DNA of 64,000 bases, from contig JBAIAA010000099.1 of the NCBI GenBank assembly GCA_037893245.1, forward strand, positions 372,001-436,000, given 5' to 3'. The stretch comes from Crossaster papposus. Taxonomy: Eukaryota; Echinodermata; Asteroidea; Velatida; Solasteridae. The position numbers were made by a program, and so were the translations under genes. The notes below the pieces were generated by a model. That model searched no databases. It was not told the origin of the DNA and saw nothing but the letters and a program-made list of their open reading frames with translations. Position 1 is the first letter of the stretch, and each line of letters opens with the position of its first letter. Shown one piece after another: positions 9,271-21,300 of this stretch.

Positions 9271-12200
9271 CTGTAAAATAAAACACCTATACATGTCACA
9301 AAGTCTTGAAATAAAAGTTGTGGTAAAATTGAATGTTGTGGTAAAAATGAAAGTTGTGGTAAAAATGAAAGTTGTGGTAAAAATGAAAGTTGTGGTAAAA
9401 ATGAAAGTTGTGGTAAAAATAAAAGTTGTGGTTAAACAGTTTAATATTTAAAAGTTAAAATATGATATTCAAATTACCGCTTCGTCTTCTCGGTAACGAT
9501 GCAATTCAAATGCCTCATTCCCACTGGCCATGTATGGTCGGATGAACCCTGGACGATTCTGCATAGATGGTGTGTCACAAGAAAAAAGGGACAATAGTCA
9601 ATTTGTCAGTTGTGTATTTTTTACCATTTGAAGTAGCAAAAGTGCTCAAAATATAAAGGTGCTTGACAAACAACCTTTTTAGCTCTCTGAAATGCACATT
9701 CCAAGGAAACAATATTTTAAGATTTTGATTTTTATTAAAAATTTGAGTCACAATTTGTATTGTGATTACAATCTGCTTGAAGGGCGTGTTCCCATCAAGC
9801 TGATTGCAGCTGCTCGCGTGTCACGCACTAACAGACCAATAAAAGCACCATGCCTCGATTGAATGTTTGCGTGCATTATTTGTGGAAATTTCCTAAAGCG
9901 CGTCTGTGACACGCATCTTGGTAAATGACATTCTTCAAAACGACAGTATGCCAGTTGTAGATGGAGGGATTGTACATCAAATGGCCTTCAACGTCCTGTG
10001 AAATGAAACACCTCTTTACATGAAATAAAAGTCTTGAAATAAAAGTTGTGGTAACAAATTTAAGTTGTGGTAACACAGTTTGATATTTGAAAATTAAACT
10101 AGGAATGTTTCAATTACCACTTCATCTTCTCGGTAACGATGCAATTCCAATGCCTCATTCCCACTGGCCATGTATGGTCGGATGAACTCTGAACGATTCT
10201 GCATAGATGGTGTGTCACAAGAAAAAAATTGTTTAAACAGTAAGTCACACATGATTAGACAGCAGGGACAATAGACAGTTTGTTAGTTGTGTATTTTTAC
10301 CATTTGAAGTAGCAAAAGTGCTCAAAATATAAAGAAAGGTGCTTGACAAACAACCTTTTTAGCTCTCTGAATTCTGCACATTCCGAGTAAACAATATTTT
10401 AAGATTTTGATTTTAATTCAAAATTTGCTGAGTCATTAAAATCTGCTTGAAGGGCATGTTCCCATCAAGCTGATTGCACGCACTGACAGACCAATAATAG
10501 CACCATGCCTCGATTGAACGCACTATTTACGGGAATTTACTTAGAGTGCGTCTGTGAGACGCTTCTTGAAAAAAGGACATTTGTCAAAATGACAGCAAGC
10601 CAGAATGAATAATTTCACAGGGAGTTTAGAATCTTTAGTATTTTTACAAGAAGTAAGCTTTTTAACAGTATTTTGGTTAGTTACTTTTTAGTTAGCTACA
10701 AAAGGTATATTTCCCCTTTAATTCATACATAGAAAAAAACCAAGATACACAAAGACAGTATTGTAAACTGTGAGCGCACATGTGCAAACAATCAGGTAAT
10801 TGGGATTCAGTTTACTGTGCGCCTGTACATGTGTACAAGATTCTTGCTTTCAAGGGGGGTGTCAAACCCCATGCAATCTAGCACTTGGCTTATGAGCTGG
10901 ACTTTTCTGAATCTTACAAAATCCTTGCTAAAATCCAATGTTTGGAATTAGGCTGGACAAAGTTATAACTGAAGCAACTTGCCATCCTCTTTATTTAGTA
11001 AAACTCTCTCAGAAAACCTGCTTTACCTGTAGGTATGATGACTGACTCATGATGTGAGCGAGACGATTCATCCGCCTTTCTTCTTCATTATAGTCAGCTG
11101 CGGAATAGTCAGCTGCGCTGTAGCTGCGGTCTTCATTATAAGAAAGTCCACTACTAGCTTGGAACCGTCTCCTTGACTGAAGGTAGCGACGCTTATTGTA
11201 CTGATGCCTCCTCAGCATGCAGAAACACATGGCTAAGCCTACTATCGCCAACAGGGTGACAATGCATCCGACTATGATGAGAACTGCTGCTAAAGATGAC
11301 ACTCCATCATCTGCAACAGCACAAACAGTATATAACTTAAAACAACTCTGATTTGCTTATTACATGTACCCCAAACCTTCAGATTTCTATAATCTAGCCT
11401 ATTTTAGGAAGAACATCGATAAATTCTTCCCTCCAGCTTTTTTTATTTTTTTATTTTGTCCTATTTTTCTTCTTCCTAGCCCTTTGCTTAAAGTGACTTT
11501 TATAGCCTTGCTTAACAAAACACCAATTGCATCATTATATCTTTATTGAAAAATACTTAAATTATCAAAAAATATATCTCTCCACCCCCCCCCCCCCAAA
11601 AAGAAAAAGAAAAAAAGAAGTAAACTCAACATTAAGAGGCCGAAGCTAGAGGCCATTAAAATAATACCACTCTAAACTGTGCCTTTTGATAGAGCAAATG
11701 TTCTCATTTGTTTAAAGTTTGCCTTCCTCCTGACTCGAGGGGATCCTACAGTGACTTTGCATCTATCTGCATAATATCTGCATCTAATCTGCATAATATG
11801 AACATTTCCATGATATCTATTTTTAGCCAGATAGTCCTATCAACATCAACAAGTATTGTTGTGTAGTGTGTTTGGATACTGTAATTTCATTGGTGTAATT
11901 TCATGTGTCTGCATGACTAAGCTCTTATGCATGTTTCGCGGGCATGTCAAACCTGCACACAACACACATTCTCAAATTTGTATCCTTGTGAAGAAATATC
12001 TTTGTTCTCATGTACCGGTACACAATTCTGAGAACGTCGAGGGCTGTTTTCAAAGTTGTCCTATATCAACTAGGGTTAATTTTCTAACTATTTCCATTCT
12101 TCTTTAGCTCTCAAGGATAATTTTGTGACAGATAAACATGGCCTGGAAATTCCTAGTTGTTGAGTAAAACTCCAAGATGTATTTTGTGAAACTTTTCACT

Positions 12201-15200
12201 CCCATTGTCCTCCATTCACTCCCATTGTGTTCAGGTCTCCACAGGGTACCGAATTTAGAATCTCACACAAATGACTGAGAACTCATGCAACCTTAATTGG
12301 TCTCATGTGCCCCTCATTAGAGACCCATGCACCCACGATAAAAGCATTACACTCTCAGCTTCATCTCCGGTTAATGATGTGCATCGAGTTGGGTTTGTCA
12401 GGCCAAACCAACCCGAAACAACAAAGATAAAAACCGAACCCGAATCAAAACTGATCTGAACTTCCTAAACCAACCTGACCCAACAAACAATCAGGGGAAA
12501 AACCAACCCAAACCAACGAAAAGCAAACAGATCTCGAAAAACACCCACAAATGTCTGGCTTAGGCAAATATCCTATATTTCATGAACATTGTGTCCGCCT
12601 TAGTGCTAGAAATTACCCACATTAGGTTGTATTTGTTGTCTGTCAATAAAAATCCAAACCGTATAATGATCACGAACACTGAAGTAGCTGGCTCTGTGTT
12701 ATGGACTGTTCCTAAAAGATTGCACACAACATGTACATGGTACATATACAATATGCAGCGGATTGACTCAGTACGAAATACTTGTTAGCGGGCAAAGTAT
12801 CTTGCAATATTATTGAACCACATCAATTCCATGTTTTGGTTTATTTCTGGTGTTTTACAAGACCAAAACCGACCTAACTCAACTAAAACGAAGACCCACC
12901 CGACCCGAAGTCGGTTTCGATGTTGAGTCGGTTTCGATTCCAGGTCGGATTTGCAGTCATTACCTCGGGTGCTATATGGGGTCCCTCGGGTGTTAAAATG
13001 ATCATATCCCACATCACGGCAGTAAATAACTATTAATTGTCACCGAGTATAAATGATTTTATTGATAAAACCTGAGTAAAAGTGGGTATGGAAATTAATA
13101 CAATACATGTACATACCCTCTGGTGGTGGAGTCGTTACTGGAGTTGTTACTGGAGTCATTACTGGAGTCGTTACTGGAGTCGTTACTGGAGTCGTTACTG
13201 GAGTCGTTACTGGAGTCGTACACCGCTCACCAGTAAATGATGCAGGACAACTACAAAACATAGACAGAATACATTCGTGTTTTATACATTCATGTAACGT
13301 TTCTCAACACGACTTTAAAGGGAGTATACACCATTTGCTTTTTGCAAACATCAACAAACAAAACTACTGAATTGTTTAGGAAATACTGTACTTGACTACA
13401 TGTAAATAACAGTCTCAATCATCCTGTGAAATCATTATACCCACTGGTGTGCTGTTTTTTCGTTTTGTTTCTTAACCAGTTCGCGCCGGATGACGTATAT
13501 AAACGAAAAAATTTCCCCAAATTCAAAACGGATGACGCATAAACACGCCAAGTTCAAGTTCAGAAATGTATGTCAGCAGCGAGCAAGGCCGGAAATGCAT
13601 GGGTGTGCTTCCCGGCACTATCAGCCTGAACCCGCTTCGGATCGAGTTTCGTTAAAAATAATCCCGCCCGTGGGCTCGGCGATGTTAAAATAATCCCGGC
13701 GCGAACTGGTTAAGAGAAAATTTGTATCAATTTCCAACGATTGCCGGCCAGCAATCGTTAAAGAATCTCACTATTTTCAAACACTGCCTCCAATTTATTA
13801 AACGTGAGTTAGTCCACAGCAATAGGGTTACAAATTCATGAGCAAGTTCGTGTGCTGCTAAACTAGTTCCTTTTGTCGATTTCCGATTTAACCTCATGCA
13901 TGCGTGGTGTTTTTTACTCGACCGCGTCTAGTCGATCGATGACGTCAAATCTAGTTTGTGAACAGACGACACGTAATTTGAATTTTTGTATTTATGATTT
14001 ATTTTAAATATTTTTTCCACCTAATTTAGTGCAATAATTATTTTTTTATCGCAAAGAATTATCATAATTAGATCAATTTAGCGTACAATTTTGCAAAGCT
14101 TGCACTAGTTTACCTTTTCGCCATCTTGAAACCGTGATGTAACTCGCAAGTGACTAGAGAAACCACGGGTCCGGGGCTAGGTTGATCTAAACACCTCACC
14201 AAAAGTAAGTCCCCCTCTCAACAATTCGTCATAACATTGTCAGATAAAACATTTTACCAATCAAACTTTAGTTAGAAATAATCCTTTGACTGTTTCCCAA
14301 GTGTTGTTTAAAAAAAAAGATGTCCATGACTTCATGGCTGAATGAGCTCAAATTAATGACAAAAACTGCCCTTCTCAAAAGTCACAAAAGTTGATCTGCC
14401 ACCTGCTTCACAGGGGTATTAGTCTGTAAAAGACCAATGGCAATGGCCCTGTCTTGATCAGACAGTCTGGGCATAATGCTTAATTTAAGAACACCAAAAA
14501 AAATCAGTAGGCCTATGCTTGTCAAGGAATGGGATTGATCACCTAACATCTCACTGTGCTAAGCTCTGAGCTAAGAAAGGGATTTGCATGGTTGAATGAT
14601 CCTGAATTGATTACAGATTAGAGTAATGTACACTTGGTGGGTATTTTAAACTGCATTAAACCACAGGTGTTTTTGTTTCCATTAGTAAGAAGCTATTCAT
14701 AAACTTTTGTGACTTTTGAGAAGGGCAGTTTTTTTTAATTCATTTGAGCTCATTCAGCCATAAAGTTATGGACATCTTTTATTTTCAAACAACATTTAGG
14801 AAACAGTCATAGGATTATTTTTAACTAAGTTTGATTGGTAAAATGTTTTACCTGACGATGTTATGACGAACTGTTGGGAAGGGGACTTACTTTTGGTGAG
14901 GTGTTTAGTTGTACCTTTTGAAACCATCCAAAAAGTGACCAACCAAATTATTGCTCAAAAGCTTACTTGATGTCAATATATTAATGACTCTAAACACTGA
15001 AATTATTCCTTCTGGCATGCTGCCATTTTAGGGTGGCATGTGTGGCTTGTATGAAAGCGCTCGCCTCTCACCAATGTGGCCCGGGTTCGATTCCCTACCC
15101 GGACCATATGTGAGTAGAGTTGTACATTGGTTCTATCCTGTGACATGAGGGTTTTTCTCTGGGCCCTCCGGTTTGCACCCTCTGGAAAAATCAAACACTT

Positions 15201-18200
15201 TTGATCTCAGGTTGTGCTCTGTAGTCATATACGAGGTTTTACGTGCCACCAGCGGCTCAACCACATTATAGCCGCCTCCTTCGCAATTCAGCACCCCAGC
15301 TGTGAGCAAGGATGATTAGCCTCCCAATTTATTATTATTATATAATTATTATTTTGAAGAAAATAAAAAATTGAAATATAGTAGTTGGTTCAAAATCGAA
15401 ATCTTTGAATATTATTTTCTCAGAATTTACAGCATTCACAGAGCTAAAACTTAGTCAGGTTATTAGTTGTCAAGCACTATGCTTCACATTTTAGGAACCT
15501 TTGCTGATTCAAACAATAAAAATGCTCAACTGGAATTGGTTGATTTTCTTGGAAGCACTCCAAAATTTTTTAAAAGTCATCCCCTTTCCCTCGGATTCTT
15601 GATGTCCATGTATCCTCATGAATCCTTCTGGAAGTTTGACCCTTGTTATGCCGCTGGTAAAGGTTTCATGTTTAAAAACTGATAAATATAGAAATCATGC
15701 AAATTGTCTACATTCAGCTTTGGACTTCTCTTCATCATTCAAATCATAAGAATTCAGGCATTTTTTTGTCTTGTTTTTATTTTCTACTTTCTTGTGGTTT
15801 TATTTACGCCCACTCCTTCAAAACAAACCTAGCTTCGCCCCTGATATTACCTGCAAAGTAGCTGAGCAGAGAAGCTTGACCTTTCGCATGTTCCACCATT
15901 CATGCAATCACCTGGCACGCAGTCTCCTGGCAATGCTGATAACAAAACAACACAAACATAACAAGTATAAATGTCAGTGCATGTATATCGAAGTTTGCAC
16001 TGGATACATTATCCAAGAGTGTTTTTTATTTTATTTTTATTGACCACTGCTTTACTGAGCAGTTTGTGCTTAATTAAGTTTTTGCAGGAAAATAAACGAT
16101 TTAATCGGAAAGTTTCCCAGTCCATTTATATATTTTTTCAAATAAGACAGCACAGATGTTTACTTGTTCTGATAATGTACATGTACATGTAATGTTCTCT
16201 CTGTATACCAAATGGCCAACAATTGATATTTCTGTTAGCAACAGAACTTGTGCAATTTGACCTTCAAATTGGGCCCTCTCTGTTTCTGAGGTTGGTACGT
16301 CAGTAATCAAAAGAAAAGGATCGGCTTCTTATCATTTCCAGCGATCGTTACTTCTCCTTACTGAATCTATAAACCCTACTAGAGGTTGGGGCAGTACTAA
16401 GTTGGTTTGGGACCCAAGGTGACTTACTTGTGTAAGTGACAGGGTTATCGGCAAGACGTATATCTCCGTATATTGTATATCATTGGTAAAGCAGAGACTG
16501 ACTAATAGTGCACTATAGTTCGTGCCCGAACTTGCTCTACATGTAGCTCAAAGAAACTGATGCATTACGAAGGCTTACGTAGATCATGGTTACGGACGGA
16601 GTCTGGAAGAAGAGGTAGGTCATCACTTAGTGTATCACCGTCTGCTATCACATTGACGATGTCATCCACCGCCGGTTCGGTCCCTTGGAATGCTATCAAC
16701 GTCTCTGTGATCACACTGCCACTTGAGAAACTCAAAACTGTTACTGAAATCACCCGCTGGGTGGAGCTATTTTCCCGCAGTTTGGTCACGAGCTGAAGAA
16801 TGAAAGAGAAAGTAGTGAATAGATGAGGGCAGTCCTTATTTAAAATGAAAAAAGGGTACTTTTGAATAACTTTAAATGGGGGTAAAATTTGTATTGCTTT
16901 TTTGTTATGATGAATTATCTTCCTATGAACCAGAACCCATCTTTTCTATAAGTTTTAAGACGGGGACAAAGCCTGGGTACCAAATACACAGCAGAGGATG
17001 CCAGAAATTACAATTGATTTATTCAAAGAAAATCGTAGAACACTGTTGCTCAGGGCCCACAGAAGCCCGGTGCCTAGGGCCTATGGAACACTCTTGCCTA
17101 GGGCCCATGAAACACTAGTGCCTAAGACCTGAGAAACACTGGTGCCCATCTATGGAACACCGGTGCCCATGGCCTATGAAACACGTGACCAGATCCTACG
17201 GAACACTGGTGCCCATGGCTTATGGAACACTTGTGCCTGGGGCCTATGGAACACTGGTGCTTATAGGGCCTACAGAATACTAGTGCTTACAGGGCCTACA
17301 AAATACCGGTGCCTAGGGCCTATAGAATACTTGTGCCTAGGGCCTATGGATCACAGAACACTGGGGCCTATCCCTACGGAACACCGGTGCCTAAGAGTAG
17401 GGACTATGAAACACCAGTGTCTAGGAGAAGGGCCTATGAAACCCCAGTGTCTAGGAGAAGCGCCTATAGAACACCAGTGCCTAGGGCCTATGGAACACCA
17501 GTGCGAAGGAGTAGGCCATGGAACACTGGTGCCTATGGAACACCGGTGCCTAGGGCTTATTGAACACCGGTGCCTAGGGCCTATGGAACACTGGTGCTCA
17601 TGGGCCTACAGAACACTAGTGCTCATGGGCCTACAGAACACTTAATCTGGCCCTGTCAACGGATACAGTTCCAAAGGTACGCCTCTACTAAGTACATATT
17701 TGCAGACCACGACAATTTTGCGGTGTTTACCAACCTCCGTGTTCATGTACTTACGGAACACTGGTGCCCGAGGCCTATGGAACACTGGTGCCCGAGGCCT
17801 ATGGAACACTGGTGCCTAGGGCCTATGGAACACTGGTGCCTAGGGCCTATGGAACACTGGTGCCTAGGGCCTATGGAACACTGATGCTTATAGGGCATAC
17901 GGATTACTAGTGCTTACAGGGCCTATGAAATACTGGTGCCTAGGGCCTATAGAACACTTGTGCCTAGGGTCTATAGAACACTTGTGCCTAGGGCCTATGG
18001 AATACGGATCTGGTGCTTATAGGGCCTACAGAATACTGGTGCTTATAGGGCCTACAGAATACTGGTGCTTATAGGGCCTACAGAATACTGGTGCTTATAA
18101 ATAGGGCCTACAGAATACCGGTACCTAGGGCCTATGGAACATCGGTGCCTATCCCTACGGAACACCGGTGCCTAAGAGTAGGGCCTATGGAACACTTAAT

Positions 18201-18321
18201 CTGGCCCTGTCAACGGGTATACAGTTCCAAAGGTACGCCTCAACTAAGTACATATTTGCAGACCACACAACTTTGGCTTAGGGATGTGCTGCGTCGCATA
18301 TGAAACTGTTCGTGTACTTTA

Positions 18322-18356
<35 letters not shown>

Positions 18357-21300
18357 CCGCCTCCCCGAGGACAGAAGCACAATAGGCAAACAATTGAACC
18401 CTTCAGTCCTCGGACGTTCGTCTTTTGTTGAATTTTGTCCTCGGGCGTTAAAGTGTATAACTTAACCCCATAGACTTAAAGTCTATGGGGTTAAGTTATA
18501 CATGTAGTACAGAAACAAAAGGAAACACTATAGGGTATCCTCGGTCGTTATGGAAAACATGACTACACTTTCTTCTTTTTTGCACACACAATATTTAGGC
18601 TCACTTTCCACAATACCATACATTTAAATAGATACAAATATTAATAATGGTATATTACCGCAAAAACAACACTTCTGGCAAGTTTTCTCCATGCAGCAGA
18701 TGCTGGATTGGTGTAGGCGCTTAAGAACGGCAGGTTTAATGTCATGACAAATGCAAGTGACTGGCGATCTGCAAAACAATAACAGTTTTTCAGCTTAAAT
18801 TTAGTATCAAAGTAATCTTAGAGAAATGCTTTTATTTTATTCAACAGTTCTCTGGATGAGTGGGGGTGGGGTGAGGAAAACATCAACATTTTGTACTGTA
18901 GTCTTATTGTGGTATTGTATAGAAATGGCTGATCAAAAATCTTGCACAGCGAGTGGGAAAATGATAATTGTAACCCCCCACCCATAACTAGGGCTTCATG
19001 CACAGCTCGCTAGAGAATGCACTGTATGCAAATGTATAACTTAAAGCTATCAGCAGGATTGATTAGCAAAGTGAAATTTCAGGACAATTAATAACAAAAT
19101 TCTCACTGCAGTTGTTTCGCGCAGATTCAGTAATCCGGAGCGTCAATAGCTAATCCGAAACACGTTTTAAGGGATTCTGCTCGCGCGGTGGGTTTGCAAG
19201 ATCTAGAAGGTTCCCTGCCAACGGGAGGAGAGAAAAATTGAATATTTTTGAAGATTGCCCATGAAATGAGCCTTTGTGATAATTTGTCTTCAGTATTTTT
19301 TTTCAAAAGAAATTTCGCTATTTAAAAAAGGAAAAGAATGGTTTATTTTTGTGGAAATTTAAGATGGCTTATCACACTCCCATTACACAATCCCAGGTAA
19401 AGAAAATATAATTTATTAAAAAAGGAGCTGTTCAAATTATACTTGGAAAGCAATACAATTATAATGAAGCTCTTAATCTGAATAAACTACCATATCCTTG
19501 GCTAAACAAAGAAATTATTTACTTCATAATTTTGGGATCAAACATTCAAAATCAAACCGTCACAGACATTTGCTTACACCTTTTAAATCTGATAACGATT
19601 CAAGAGTCTAACGTAACATGTCTATTTTAAACCAAACACGACTAAATGCAACACAGAAAGATACAGAAAATCAATTATCCCACAACTCGTTAACATCCTC
19701 AAATAACTTTTCTATCTCTTAATTCCCTTTTCTTAATTTGTTCAGATCATGGAGTTATGTGGGTGTTTAATTATTTTACAAAATGTATTGAATTGTTCCA
19801 TGCATCTTAGGATAATACATGTAGGTTTATGGCTTCCAACTTTCAATACCAGTCTTTTAAACAGCGAGAAAGATCAATTAAGGCCATTTAACTTTTATTT
19901 CATCACCTTCCTATTCGATTTTTGGTCCTACCCCAATTTTGTTCATATTTTATATATTTTTCTGAAAGTGTGTTTTTTCTCTCAAAAAAGTTTCACACCA
20001 AATCCACAGGCATGGTCGCATTGATTTGCACGCAAACATTGTGCATGACATAATAGCTATTGATGTGTAATATACTAGCGTCGTCAAAAATCCGTTGTGG
20101 CTCCCGAGTAATGATGCTGTCTCCCATAATTAGAATAACAATTCATGCCGTGTGTTTATATAAAATATAAATTCCCCGCCCAGATGCGTGATTGTTTTTC
20201 ACGAACCTCGCTCTGAGATGGTTTCAGCTCAGGCCGGCATCTGCAAGAAGTACACCCTGATATATATGCGGCCAAGCTGTGACCCGGTCGCTGATAGATA
20301 TTTCTGGCCTTGCTCAGAATTCCGGAAAACTGTGCGTGTATACACGTCTGTTATAATAGGCCTTAACACTGCGTATTCCGTGATACGAACTGCATGTTCT
20401 GTATCTACATGCAAGTATGAATAAATTATGAGCAAACAGGGTGGCCCACATTGTAAACCCCAAATGATGAGTTCAGACAGTCTTTACCTTTCTTTATCAA
20501 CCCCGAACCAGTATTAACACAACTCCTCCGATGCGAACTGGTTAACCAGTTCGCACCAGAGGACGTATATACACGCAAAATGGATTATTAAAAACAGATG
20601 ATGCATAAACACTTCACGAGCAAGGCCGGAAATGTCTGTCAGCAGCGAGCAAGGCCTGATGGCCGGATGGGATGCATGGGTGTGCTTCCCGATACCATTG
20701 GCCTAAACCCGCCTCGGATCAAGTTTTGTTAAAAATAATCCCGCGCCACGGCTCGGTGAAAGTTACAATAATGCCGGTGCAAACTGGTTAAGAGAACCAC
20801 CTTGCAGCATTCACGGGCTGCAGACTCAAGTCCAGCTCCAGTCAATTTTAAAGCTTGTAAGGCACATAATACTACTTACATGTACATGAACCATCATTGT
20901 TAGTGTAATATTGTTTAAATCCATCGCATTCACACGTGTAGGCCACATCGGTGTGAGCAGGTACACAGTACGTCCCCTCTAATGAGCAGGGGTCGTTCTC
21001 ACAGGGATTGTCAACTGAAAACCAAATAAATTAAAAATGTAAGACAATGACAGACTTTTTAAACTGTTGTTCCTATTATTGCAACATCTATTAAAGCTTC
21101 GACAGCCGAGACTAAACAAAATTGTCAGCTGTGCATTTCTATTGTTTGAAGCAGCAAAAGTTCTCAAAAACTGGAGAAAAAAAAATAAAGTTGTAGCTCT
21201 GTGAAAAATTTGGATTTTGAACCAACTGCTAATAGAATAGAATGAAAATTTCTAAAATGCATTTCTAAAATGCTTTGAAATGCATCTTTGCAAGAAGGAA

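Larger units (their letters stand above)
9231..10605. repeat. Tandem duplication carrying the two last exons
   Basis: Segment 9231-9954 and segment 9955-10605 are direct copies. They share GATTGTAC..GGCCTTCAA at their left ends, the tail exon, the GCATAGATGGTGTGTCACAAG intron start and a partial GGGACAATA MITE. Length differs mainly through expansion of an 18-bp tandem in copy b. Confidence 0.8.

Noticed and set aside
9236..9451. 71-codon + strand frame with KVVVKM repeats
   Set aside because: Translation of the 18-bp intronic minisatellite, antisense to the real terminal exon.
17142..17884. 167- and 104-codon open frames
   Set aside because: Satellite-derived (24 bp, divisible by three), all with the same short repeating peptide.
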